NCBI RefSeq assembly: GCF_017744255.1
Contig: NZ_JAGHQP010000002.1
Span: 284,616 to 348,615, forward strand
Length of the DNA stretch: 64,000 bases
Reading direction: 5' to 3'
Source: Brevundimonas sp. A19_0
GTDB taxonomy: Bacteria; Pseudomonadota; Alphaproteobacteria; Caulobacterales; Caulobacteraceae
Shown piece after piece: positions 10,194 to 18,201 of the stretch (positions are counted from its first letter, which is position 1; the number at the start of each line of letters is the position of its first letter). The notes beneath the pieces are model-generated. The model made no database searches. It worked only from the letters and a program-made list of their open reading frames with translations, and was not told the origin of the DNA. Position numbers and translations under genes: made by a program.

Positions 10194-11333
10194 CTACTGC
10201 CGCATCATCTCCCGCGCCGTGATCACGCGCATGATCTCATTGGTGCCTTCCAGGATGCGGTGCACACGCAGGTCACGCACGATTCGCTCCAGCGGATAGT
10301 CCTTCAGATAGCCATAGCCGCCGTGCAGCTGCAGGGCCTCGTCGGCGATCTGGAAACAGGCGTCGGTGGCCAGCCGCTTGGCCATGGCGCACCATTTGGT
10401 CTTTTCCGGGTGGTTGGTGTCGATGGCCCAGGCGCCACGCAGCACCATCAGGCGCGCGGCCTCCAGCTGCGTTGCCATGTCCGCCAGCTTGAACTGGGTG
10501 TTCTGGAAGTCGCCGATCGGCTTGCCGAACTGTTTGCGGCTGGCGACGTACTCCTGCGCCGTTTCCAGCGCGAGGCGCGCCCCGCCCAGCGAACAGGCGG
10601 CGATGTTCAGCCGCCCGCCATCCAGCCCCATCATGGCATAGCGGAAGCCGTGCCCTTCCTGGCCCAGCAGGTTTTCGGCCGGCACGCGGCAATCATCGAA
10701 CTGGACAATGGCGGTCGGCTGGCTGTTCCAGCCCATCTTGCGTTCCTGCCCGCCAAAGCTGAGGCCCGGGGCGTCCTTGTCGACGACGAAGGTCGAAATG
10801 CCCTTGGGCCCGTCCTCACCCGTGCGCGCCATCACCACATAGACGTCGCTGGTGCCCGCGCCCGAGATGAAGGCCTTGGACCCGTTGAGCACATAATGGT
10901 CGCCGTCGCGCACCGCCGTGGTGCGCAGCGCCGCCGCGTCCGAGCCCGAGCCCGGCTCGGTCAGGCAGTAGCTGGCGATCTTCTCCATGGTCACCAGCGC
11001 CGGGACATAGCGGGCGCGCAGTTCGGCCGAGCCGACGCTGTCGATCATCCAGGTCGCCATATTGTGGATCGAGATGAAGGCGGCGGTCGAGACATCGCCC
11101 CGCGACAGCTCCTCGAAGATCACCGCCGATTCGACCCGGCCCAGCGCCATGCCGCCATGCTCCTCGCCGGTGTAGATCCCGCAGAATCCCATCTCGGCGG
11201 CCTGGCGCATGACGTCGACCGGGAAATGCTTGGTCTCGTCCCATTCGGCGCTGTGCGGTGCCAGCTCGGCCTCGGCAAAGGCGCGGGCGGCGTCCTGAAT
11301 GGCGCGCTGGTCTTCGGTCAGGGCGAAATCCAT
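10194..11333 (-). CDS. acyl-CoA dehydrogenase, probably isobutyryl-CoA dehydrogenase
   Basis: A FAD enzyme of 379 residues starting at MDFALTEDQRAI (ATG at 11333 behind AGAGGA); the upstream open frame is a high-GC artefact. It has the FAD/substrate motifs YCLTEPGSGSDAAAL and GSKAFISGAGTSDVYVVMART, and the C-terminal ILEGTNEIMR that carries the catalytic glutamate of short/branched-chain members. With the 3-hydroxyisobutyryl-CoA hydrolase and mmsB nearby, isobutyryl-CoA is the likely substrate. Divergent from hemB. Confidence 0.9.
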   Translation of the reverse strand: MDFALTEDQRAIQDAARAFAEAELAPHSAEWDETKHFPVDVMRQAAEMGFCGIYTGEEHGGMALGRVESAVIFEELSRGDVSTAAFISIHNMATWMIDSVGSAELRARYVPALVTMEKIASYCLTEPGSGSDAAALRTTAVRDGDHYVLNGSKAFISGAGTSDVYVVMARTGEDGPKGISTFVVDKDAPGLSFGGQERKMGWNSQPTAIVQFDDCRVPAENLLGQEGHGFRYAMMGLDGGRLNIAACSLGGARLALETAQEYVASRKQFGKPIGDFQNTQFKLADMATQLEAARLMVLRGAWAIDTNHPEKTKWCAMAKRLATDACFQIADEALQLHGGYGYLKDYPLERIVRDLRVHRILEGTNEIMRVITAREMMRQ

Positions 11334-11443
11334 GGGGGTCCTCTCTTGTCTTGTTGCAGGCCTTCTAGAGCATGGCGCCGCAAACTGAACCCCCACCGGC
11401 CGCCCCCGCTTTGCCCGCGGCGTCGCAGGCGGTATGAGGCGCC

Positions 11444-12448
11444 ATGTCCACGCCCGTCTTTCCCGCCAGCTTTCCCCTGACCCGCGGTCGCCGCCTGCGC
11501 AGCCAGCCCTGGGTGCGCCGTCTGGTGGCCGAGACCACCCTGACCCCGGCCGATCTGGTCTGGCCGCTGATCCTGCACGACGGTCGGGACGACCGCGTGC
11601 CGGTCGCCACCCTGCCGGGCGTGGACCGCCTGTCGACGGCCGCCGCGGTCGAGGCGGCGCGGCGCGCGCGCGATCTGGGTATTCCCGCCGTGGCCCTGTT
11701 TCCAAATATCGATAATGCGCTGAAGGATGCCGTCGGCACCGAGGCCACCAATCCCGACGGCCTGGTCCCCGAGACGGTGCGCGCCATCAAGGCCGCCGTG
11801 CCCGAGATCGGCGTCATCACCGATGTGGCGCTGGACTGCTACACCGACCACGGCCACGACGGCGTGGTCGAGGACGGCCGGATCGTCAACGACGCCTCAC
11901 TCGACCGGCTGGCCGAACAGGCCTTCATCCACGCCCATGCCGGGGCCGATGTGGTCGCTCCCTCCGACATGATGGACGGCCGCGTCCAGGCCATCCGCGA
12001 GGCGCTGGAGGCCAACGGCTATCAGGACACCCTGATCCTGTCCTATGCCGCCAAATATGCGTCGGCCTTTTACGGCCCCTATCGCGATGCCGTCGGCTCG
12101 GCGCGCGCCCTGATCGGCGACAAGCGCACCTATCAGATGGACCATGCCAATTCCGACGAGGCCCTGCGCGAGGTCGCCATGGACATTGCCGAGGGCGCGG
12201 ACGCCGTCATGGTCAAGCCGGGAACGCTCTATCTCGATATCATTCAACGTGTTCGGGACACCTTCTCCGTTCCTGTCTTCGCCTATCAGGTATCCGGTGA
12301 GTATGCCATGATGCAGGGCGCCATCGACGCTGGCTGGCTGGACGAGGAGCGCGCCATCCTGGAGAGCCTCGGCGCCTTCAAACGTGCGGGCTGCAGCGGG
12401 GTGCTGACCTATTTCGCGCCGAGGGTCGCCGAATGGCTCAATCGCTGA
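11444..12448 (+). CDS. hemB: delta-aminolevulinic acid dehydratase (porphobilinogen synthase)
   Basis: It condenses two 5-aminolevulinate molecules to porphobilinogen. The 334 residues include both active-site lysines, Lys204 (SYAAKYASAFYGPYRDA) and Lys258 (VMVKPGTLYLD). The metal loop reads DVALDCYTDHGHDG at 128-140; two of the three zinc-binding cysteines of the zinc enzymes are replaced, so it is probably the magnesium-dependent type. It is transcribed divergently from the acyl-CoA dehydrogenase. Confidence 0.96.
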   Translation: MSTPVFPASFPLTRGRRLRSQPWVRRLVAETTLTPADLVWPLILHDGRDDRVPVATLPGVDRLSTAAAVEAARRARDLGIPAVALFPNIDNALKDAVGTEATNPDGLVPETVRAIKAAVPEIGVITDVALDCYTDHGHDGVVEDGRIVNDASLDRLAEQAFIHAHAGADVVAPSDMMDGRVQAIREALEANGYQDTLILSYAAKYASAFYGPYRDAVGSARALIGDKRTYQMDHANSDEALREVAMDIAEGADAVMVKPGTLYLDIIQRVRDTFSVPVFAYQVSGEYAMMQGAIDAGWLDEERAILESLGAFKRAGCSGVLTYFAPRVAEWLNR

Positions 12449-12452
12449 CCGC

Positions 12453-12501
12453 TTGACAGCGACGCACTGTCACCGGATTTACGCCGAACGCTGTTAACCA
12501 T
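12453..12501 (+). promoter_or_regulatory. candidate promoter/operator of the carbonic anhydrase gene
   Basis: A TTGACA (12453-12458) lies inside the inverted repeat TGACAG-n7-CTGTCA (12454-12472); a weak -10-like GATTTA sits 17 bases downstream at 12476. Further on is TTAACCAT (12494-12501), a CtrA half-site word. The carbonic anhydrase start is 51 bases downstream. The promoter and both binding sites are inferred from sequence only. Confidence 0.35.
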
Positions 12502-12551
12502 TCAGGCGTCAGCCGCAGGGGGCGTCTGACGGTCGTGCTTTCGGGGGGTAT

Positions 12552-13277
12552 ATGGGCTTTTTTGGCTTTGGGAAGAAGGCGCCGCGCGCCGTGACGGTCC
12601 TTGGCGATGCGCCGGGCGAGACTACCACGCTTGAACGGCCGGTTGAGACGGCGCCCGAGCCCGTTGTGCCGCCTACTCCCCCGCGTCCGACGCCGGAAGA
12701 AGCCCTGGCCGAGCTCAGGGCCGGCAATGAGGCCTTCCTGCGCGGCGAGAACAACCTGGGCCACGTGACGGTCGGCGACCTTGATCCCCTCCAGCAGGGC
12801 CAGAACCCGATCGCCACCATCGTGGGCTGCGCGGACAGCCGGACGCCGCCGACAATCTTGTTCAATCAAGGCTTTGGGCGCCTGTTTTCAATCCGGGTCG
12901 CCGGAAATACCGTGGACCGTCGCGGCCTGGCCTCGATCGTCTATGCGGTCAAACACCTGAAATGCCCGCTCGTCGTGGTCATGGGCCATACGGGCTGCGG
13001 GGCTGTCGCCGCCGCCGAGGCAATCGTCGACGGGGTGGTCCCGCTCGACCCCTCGCTGGAAGAGATGATTGTGCCGATCATCCCGGCCGTGCTGGATGCC
13101 CGCCGCTCGGACGCCGCCGATGTCGCCGTGCGCGCGGTCGAGGAAAATGCCCGTCGGGTCGCCGAAAAGCTCAAGATCGCCGACGCCTCGCTCGCCGACG
13201 CCCTGGAGGCCGGCACCCTGCGCATTGTGGCTGCCGTCAAACAGATGCAGTCGGGCGAGGTGGTGTTTCTGGATTAG
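12552..13277 (+). CDS. beta-class carbonic anhydrase
   Basis: It hydrates CO2 to bicarbonate using zinc. The 241 residues have an unusual N-terminal 45-residue proline/charge-rich leader, then the beta-CA domain with zinc ligands Cys93 (VGCADSRTPP), His146 and Cys149 (MGHTGCGAVAAA) and the Asp95-Arg97 dyad. The leader has no clear signal peptide, so it is probably cytoplasmic. Its last bases overlap the convergent oxidoreductase by 4 bases. Confidence 0.93.
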   Translation: MGFFGFGKKAPRAVTVLGDAPGETTTLERPVETAPEPVVPPTPPRPTPEEALAELRAGNEAFLRGENNLGHVTVGDLDPLQQGQNPIATIVGCADSRTPPTILFNQGFGRLFSIRVAGNTVDRRGLASIVYAVKHLKCPLVVVMGHTGCGAVAAAEAIVDGVVPLDPSLEEMIVPIIPAVLDARRSDAADVAVRAVEENARRVAEKLKIADASLADALEAGTLRIVAAVKQMQSGEVVFLD

Positions 13278-14140
13278 GACCGCTTGCGGCCCTGCAGGCG
13301 CGCCGCGAGGCTCGACGTGTCCCATCGCGATCCGCCCATGGCCTGGACCTCGGAATAGAACTGATCGACCAGGGCCGTCACCGCAAGGTGGCTGCCGTTG
13401 GCGCGCGCCTCTTCCAGCACGAGGCCGAGATCCTTGCGCATCCAGTCCACGGCAAAGCCGAAATCGAACTCTCCGGCGGCCGCCGTTTTCCAGCGATTGT
13501 CCATCTGCCAGCTTTGGGCGGCGCCCTTCGAGATCGCCTCATAAACCGCGTCCGTATCCAGTCCCGCCGACTGGGCGAAATGCACGGCCTCGGCCAGCCC
13601 CTGCACCACCCCGGCGATGGCGATCTGATTGGCCATCTTGGTCAGCTGGCCGCTGCCGGCCGGGCCCATGTGCCGGATCGCCTTGGCATAGGCCGCCAGT
13701 ACGGGCTCGACCTTCGCCAGCGCTTCGGCGTCGCCCCCGATCATGATGCTGAGTTGCCCGGCCTCGGCCCCCGCCTGTCCGCCCGAGACCGGCGCATCCA
13801 GAAAGGCCACACCCCGCTCCTCCGCGAGCGCTGCCATCTCGCGCGCCACCCGGGCCGAGGTGGTGGTGTGGTCGACGATCACTGCGCCCACGCGCATCCC
13901 CGGCAGGGCCGCCTCCACGACCTCGCGCACATCCGCATCATTGCCCACGCACAGGATCAGGGCGTCGACCTCGCCCGACACTTCGGCCAGCGACCCAACC
14001 GCACGGGCGTCGTTCGCCGCGGCCCAGGCGCGGGCCTTTTCCGGACTGCGATTGTGTCCCGTCACCTCATGACCGGCCTTGACCAGATGGCCCGCCATCG
14101 GGGCGCCCATGACGCCCAGTCCCGAGAAGGCGATCTTCAT
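13274..14140 (-). CDS. NAD(P)-binding beta-hydroxyacid dehydrogenase family protein
   Basis: A 288-residue member of the 3-hydroxyisobutyrate/6-phosphogluconate dehydrogenase superfamily. It shows the Rossmann start IAFSGLGVMGAPMAGHL, DAPVSGGQAGAEAGQLSIMIGG, and the catalytic Lys in GSGQLTKMANQI. It is distinct from mmsB at 5707 and may act on glyoxylate/succinate semialdehyde or a tartronate-like substrate; this cannot be decided here. It overlaps the flavin reductase gene by ATGA, so both are one operon. Confidence 0.85.
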   Translation of the reverse strand: MKIAFSGLGVMGAPMAGHLVKAGHEVTGHNRSPEKARAWAAANDARAVGSLAEVSGEVDALILCVGNDADVREVVEAALPGMRVGAVIVDHTTTSARVAREMAALAEERGVAFLDAPVSGGQAGAEAGQLSIMIGGDAEALAKVEPVLAAYAKAIRHMGPAGSGQLTKMANQIAIAGVVQGLAEAVHFAQSAGLDTDAVYEAISKGAAQSWQMDNRWKTAAAGEFDFGFAVDWMRKDLGLVLEEARANGSHLAVTALVDQFYSEVQAMGGSRWDTSSLAARLQGRKRS

Positions 14141-14643
14141 TCCACATGCTCCTGGATTCGTCCGTACTGCCCCCGGAAGAAGGTCAGACCGGCCCCCTCC
14201 TCCGCTTCGAAATGCGCCACCCGCCCGACCAGAATCTGGTGGTCGCCCATGGCGATCTGCTCGTGCAGCACACAGTCAAAGCGCGCCAGTCCGCCCTTCA
14301 GGATCGGCGATCCGGATCGCGACCGTCCGACCTCGTCTTCCGACAGGCGATAGTCACCCCGGCTGAACCGGTCGGCCCAGTCCGCCTCTCCGGCCCCCAG
14401 CACATGCACCGAGAACGGACGCCCTTCCATGAAGGCCCCCGCGCGTTCGGCCCGGTCGTCCAGGCACCACAGAAGCAGCCGCGGTTCCAGCGAGACAGAG
14501 GTCACGGAATTGACGGTCATCCCGACCGGTCCGGCCTCGCTGTCGACGGTCACCACGCACACGCCGGTGGCAAAGGCCGACATGGCGCGGCGATAGGCGC
14601 GGGCTTCGGCCCCGTCGGGATCGGAATGGGAATTGTCGGTCAC
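14137..14643 (-). CDS. flavin reductase domain protein (FMN-binding split barrel)
   Basis: The 168 residues match the flavin reductase-like domain: AMSAFATGVCVVTVDSE, GMTVNSVTSVSLEPRLLLWCLD, PFSVHVLG, and the C-terminal FFRGQYGRI. Such proteins reduce FMN or FAD with NAD(P)H, often for a two-component monooxygenase, but no monooxygenase is adjacent. It is translationally coupled (ATGA) to the dehydrogenase downstream. Confidence 0.88.
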   Translation of the reverse strand: MTDNSHSDPDGAEARAYRRAMSAFATGVCVVTVDSEAGPVGMTVNSVTSVSLEPRLLLWCLDDRAERAGAFMEGRPFSVHVLGAGEADWADRFSRGDYRLSEDEVGRSRSGSPILKGGLARFDCVLHEQIAMGDHQILVGRVAHFEAEEGAGLTFFRGQYGRIQEHVE

Positions 14644-14746
14644 GGCGCGAGCTTAGCGTCCGCCTCCCTGCACACAAGCCGCCGCTTCGGGAAACGTCGC
14701 CTTAACCTTGATCTCCGAAACATGCCGACACTGAAGCGAGGTGCCC

Positions 14747-15646
14747 ATGTCCCTGAGCGATCGTCCGATCCTCATCAAGAAGGTCAAGAAGGTCGCGGGA
14801 CACGGCCACCACGGCGGCGCCTGGAAGGTCGCCTATGCCGACTTCGTGACGGCCATGATGGCCTTCTTCCTGCTCATGTGGCTGATCAACACGACCGATC
14901 CGGAGCAGAAGAAGGGTATCGCCGAGTATTTTGCGCCCGCCAGTATTTCGGCCACCACCTCGGGCTCCGGCGGCATTCTGGGCGGCACATCTCTGGGCGA
15001 CGACGGTGCCAAGAGCTCGGGCTCGATGTCGGTCATCACCCAGATGGCGCCGGAAGCTCCCGATTCGCCCGACGAGGCCGGCCAGAGCAGCAATCTCGCG
15101 GGCGCCAGCGAAGACCAGCTGCGCGAAGAGATCGCCCGCCGCGAGGCCGCCGACTTCGCCAGCGCCGCCGAATCGCTGCGTCAGGCCATGCAGTCGATGC
15201 CCGAACTGGCCGAGCTGTCGAAACAGCTGATCATCGACCAGACGCCCGAGGGTCTGCGCATCCAGATTGTCGATCAGGAAGGCCGCTCGATGTTCGAGCA
15301 GAACTCGGCCCGGCCCAACGCCCGTGCCCAGGTCCTTCTGCGCGCCGTGGCCCGTATCATCACCGCCTTGCCCAACCGCATCTCGATCACCGGCCACACC
15401 AGCTCGGTCGCCGGGTCCAACCGGGCCAGCGCGCCGGATGACTGGAGCCTGTCGGCCCGCCGCGCCGATGCCGCCCGCCAGATTCTGGAAGCCGCCGGCG
15501 TCGATGTGGACCGCATCTATTCGGTGAACGGCAAGGCCGGGTCCGAGCCGCTCTACCCCGACGACCCCAGTCTGGCGGGCAACCGCCGGATCTCGATCAT
15601 CCTGCTGCGAGAGGCGCCGGTCCTGCCCGGCGACACCAGCCTGTGA
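14747..15646 (+). CDS. motB: flagellar motor stator protein MotB
   Basis: MotB anchors the stator to peptidoglycan and forms the proton channel with MotA. I chose the ATG at 14747 (GAGG 5 bases upstream) over a GTG at 14741 that overlaps the ribosome site. The 299 residues have a single membrane helix with the channel aspartate Asp32 (YADFVTAMMAFFLLMW), a low-complexity linker, and an OmpA-like domain (about 175-295) with ITGHTSS, LSARRADAARQ and NRRISIILL. motA is not adjacent. Confidence 0.93.
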   Translation: MSLSDRPILIKKVKKVAGHGHHGGAWKVAYADFVTAMMAFFLLMWLINTTDPEQKKGIAEYFAPASISATTSGSGGILGGTSLGDDGAKSSGSMSVITQMAPEAPDSPDEAGQSSNLAGASEDQLREEIARREAADFASAAESLRQAMQSMPELAELSKQLIIDQTPEGLRIQIVDQEGRSMFEQNSARPNARAQVLLRAVARIITALPNRISITGHTSSVAGSNRASAPDDWSLSARRADAARQILEAAGVDVDRIYSVNGKAGSEPLYPDDPSLAGNRRISIILLREAPVLPGDTSL

Positions 15647-15650
15647 CGCC

Positions 15651-15692
15651 GGCGCAAACCCTTCGCAGGCAACACGCGAAGGGCCTTGCGCC
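15651..15692 (+). terminator. strong inverted repeat after motB, likely terminator
   Basis: Two arms of about 15 paired bases (GGCGCAA-x-CCCTTCGC and GCGAAGGG-xx-TTGCGCC) enclose a 9-base loop, a few bases past the motB stop. There is no T-run after it, so it may be a Rho-dependent or RNA-stabilising hairpin. Confidence 0.6.
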
Positions 15693-15782
15693 AGAGGCCG
15701 GACTGGTCTCCCATCACTCCATGAAGCGCGCTCAAGGCATCCGCCACGACCGGCCGCGCCCGCACCCCGTCGGGGGGCGCGT

Positions 15783-16517
15783 ATGACCCGCCATGTGCCT
15801 TCCCGCCAGCTGCGCTTCTACCTGACCGCCATGGCGCCCTGCCCTTATCTGCCGGGCCGGATCGAGCGGAAGGTGTTTGCCAATCTGCCGTTCAGCGACG
15901 GGGCCTGGGTCAATGACGAGCTGACCCAGGCCGGCTTCCGCCGCAGCCAGAACATCGCCTATCGGCCCGCCTGTGAGGGCTGCGACGCCTGTGTCTCGGT
16001 GCGGGTGCCTGTCTGCGGCTTTTCGCCCTCCCGCTCGCAGAAGCGCGTGCTTCAGCGCAACGCCGATCTGGTCCGCGCCCAGGTCGAGGCCGAGGCCACC
16101 ATGGAGCAGTTCGACCTGCTGCGGCGCTATCTGCTGGCCCGTCACGCGGGCGGAGGCATGAGCGACATGGGATGGGACGACTATGTCGCCATGGTCGAGG
16201 ACACGGCCGTGCGCACCCATCTGATCGAATATCGCCTGCCGTCCCCGGGCGCCGGGCCCGGCGATCTGGTCGGGGTGGTGCTGACCGACATGCTCTCGGA
16301 CGGCCTGTCGATGGTCTACAGCTTCTTCGATCCCCAGCTGGCGCGGCGCAGCCTCGGCCAGTTCGCCATTCTGGATCATCTCATGCAGGCCCGCGACCAG
16401 GCCCTCCCCTTCGTCTATCTGGGCTACTGGATCCAGGGCTCGGCCAAGATGGACTACAAGGCCCGCCTGCGGCCGCTTCAAGCCCTGACGCGCGAGGGCT
16501 GGCGCGACCTGCCCTAG
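15783..16517 (+). CDS. bpt: aspartate/glutamate leucyltransferase
   Basis: Bpt transfers leucine from leucyl-tRNA to proteins with N-terminal Asp or Glu, making them substrates of ClpS-ClpAP. The 244 residues have the N-terminal cysteine-rich region (PCPYLPGRIERKVF, then RPACEGCDACVSVRVPV) and the C-terminal transferase core (DMLSDGLSMVYSFFDP, YLGYWIQGSAKMDYKARLRP). Length is typical. clpS and clpA are in the same window at 57.6-60.3 kb. The 3' end overlaps the convergent M48 protease gene by 4 bases. Confidence 0.94.
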   Translation: MTRHVPSRQLRFYLTAMAPCPYLPGRIERKVFANLPFSDGAWVNDELTQAGFRRSQNIAYRPACEGCDACVSVRVPVCGFSPSRSQKRVLQRNADLVRAQVEAEATMEQFDLLRRYLLARHAGGGMSDMGWDDYVAMVEDTAVRTHLIEYRLPSPGAGPGDLVGVVLTDMLSDGLSMVYSFFDPQLARRSLGQFAILDHLMQARDQALPFVYLGYWIQGSAKMDYKARLRPLQALTREGWRDLP

Positions 16518-17530
16518 CCTGCGCGGGGCACCGAGGTGGACGGGGCATAGGTCTGCTGCGACCAAGGCCCGGAATCGCGTCCACCGCCGAACTTTACCAA
16601 GGCCTCGATGCGTTTCGAGATCGGCGGGTGGGTGGCGAACAGGCCCATGACGCCCGCCTTCTCCGGCTGATTGTCCAGGAACATGCCCTGCACCTCGTCG
16701 GGGGCCTTCAGCGTCGAACGCCCCTCGATCTTGCGCAGGGCCGAGATCATCGAGTCCGGGTTCTTGGTCAGCTCGACCGCCCCCGCATCCGCCACGAACT
16801 CGCGCGTGCGTGACAGCATCATCCGGATAACGAAGGCCAGGGCGAAGCCGATCGCCGCGATCGCCAGTCCGATCAGGATCAGCGGCCCGGCGTTCTTGTT
16901 GTTGCCCCGACCGCCGCGCGAGAAGAACAGCCCGCGGAACACCAGTTCCGCCAGCACGCTCAGGATCCCGGCAAAGATGGAGGCGATCACCATCGTCCGC
17001 ACATCCTTGTTGATCACATGGGTCAGCTCGTGGGCCAGCACGGCCTCGACCTCATCCCGGTTCAGGGTGTTGATCAGGCCGCGGGTGACCGTGACGCTGT
17101 AGCGGCCCTCGTGCAGGCCCGAGGCATAGGCGTTCAGCTGATCGGTCTCGATGATGCGCAGCGTCGGCGTGCGCATGCCCCGCGAAATCGCCAGGTTCTC
17201 AAGCAGGTTATAGAGCTCGGGGTTCTCCCGGCGCTCGACCTTCCGGGCGCCCGTCATGGCGTCGATCATCGCCTGGTTGCCGAAATAGGCGATGGCGAAC
17301 CAGAGGGCGGCTATCACACCCGCGGCCGGTACGGTCCAGCCCAGCATGCCGGCGGCCAGCGCCATGTCGTCGGCCAGCGTCCCGCCCGAGCCGGGAATGA
17401 TCCCGAAGCCCATCAGGACCAATTGCAGCCCGTAGAGCACCAGCACCAGCAGCACCGGGAACATGGCCAGCAGCACGATCGAACGGGTGTTGTTCGCCCA
17501 GATGTGGGTCTGGAGCCCGACGGCCTGCAT
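16514..17530 (-). CDS. M48 family membrane metallopeptidase (HtpX-like)
   Basis: A 338-residue zinc protease of the inner membrane. Two hydrophobic segments (about 18-45 and 63-83) precede the catalytic HELTH (167-171) in AVLAHELTHVINKD. Two further membrane segments follow (186-200 and 216-235), then REFVADAGAVELT, which carries the third zinc ligand. It lies 5 bases after lemA on the same strand; the LemA plus M48 pair is a recurrent bacterial unit probably used in membrane protein quality control. Confidence 0.92.
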   Translation of the reverse strand: MQAVGLQTHIWANNTRSIVLLAMFPVLLVLVLYGLQLVLMGFGIIPGSGGTLADDMALAAGMLGWTVPAAGVIAALWFAIAYFGNQAMIDAMTGARKVERRENPELYNLLENLAISRGMRTPTLRIIETDQLNAYASGLHEGRYSVTVTRGLINTLNRDEVEAVLAHELTHVINKDVRTMVIASIFAGILSVLAELVFRGLFFSRGGRGNNKNAGPLILIGLAIAAIGFALAFVIRMMLSRTREFVADAGAVELTKNPDSMISALRKIEGRSTLKAPDEVQGMFLDNQPEKAGVMGLFATHPPISKRIEALVKFGGGRDSGPWSQQTYAPSTSVPRAG

Positions 17531-17535
17531 GGATC

Positions 17536-18105
17536 CTAGAACTGCACCTGCGGCGGGGCGGCGGACATGGCGGCCCGCTCACTCTCGCCGACATCAAAGA
17601 AGGGCTTGTCCGACCCAAAGCCGACCAGACCGGCGAACAGCACGGTCGGAAACTGGCGCCGTACCGCGTTGAACTCGGAGACCGCATTGTTGAAGAAGCG
17701 GCGCGCCGCGGCCAGCTTGTTCTCGATGTCTGACAGCTCGGTCTGCAGCTGCTGGAAGTTGGTGTTCGCCTTCAGGTCGGGATAGGCCTCGGCCACGGCG
17801 AACAGCCGGCCCAGCGAGGCCGTCAGCATGTTCTCGGCCTGCACCTTGTCATCGACCGAGCTCGCCCCGGCCGCCGCGGCGCGGGCCTGGGTCACGGCAT
17901 CCAGCGTGGCCCGCTCGTGCGTGGCATAGCCCTTCACCGTCTCGACCAGATTGGGGATCAGGTCCTGACGCTGCTTCAGCTGCACGTCGATGTCGGCGAA
18001 CGACTGGTCCGCGCGCTGGTCCAGCGCCACCAGCCGGTTGTAGGCCCCGACGACGACAAACAGGAGGACGACGACGATAACGCCGATAACAATCCAGGTG
18101 ATCAT
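17536..18105 (-). CDS. lemA: LemA family protein
   Basis: A 189-residue membrane-anchored helical protein. I chose the ATG at 18105 (MITWIVIG, AAGGGAAA upstream) because the open frame before it is polar and unlike the family. One N-terminal membrane helix (about 3-22) is followed by the LemA core with YNRLVALDQRADQSFADIDVQLKQRQDLIPNLVETVKGY and the C-terminal FFNNAVSEFNAVRRQFP. It is paired with the M48 protease downstream. Confidence 0.94.
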   Translation of the reverse strand: MITWIVIGVIVVVLLFVVVGAYNRLVALDQRADQSFADIDVQLKQRQDLIPNLVETVKGYATHERATLDAVTQARAAAAGASSVDDKVQAENMLTASLGRLFAVAEAYPDLKANTNFQQLQTELSDIENKLAAARRFFNNAVSEFNAVRRQFPTVLFAGLVGFGSDKPFFDVGESERAAMSAAPPQVQF

Positions 18106-18201
18106 GAGCGGTTTCCCTTGCTTCTGATCTCTCTTATCGCGCGAACCGGGCCCCGGACCCAAATGAAATCGGGGTCATGTCAGGAACGGTAACGCCGCAC
18201 C

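Noticed and set aside
11334..11705. N-terminal extension of the acyl-CoA dehydrogenase
   Set aside because: The extra 120 residues are Arg/Pro/Gly rich, antisense to hemB, and lack any acyl-CoA dehydrogenase motif; the ATG at 11333 has a ribosome site and the family start.
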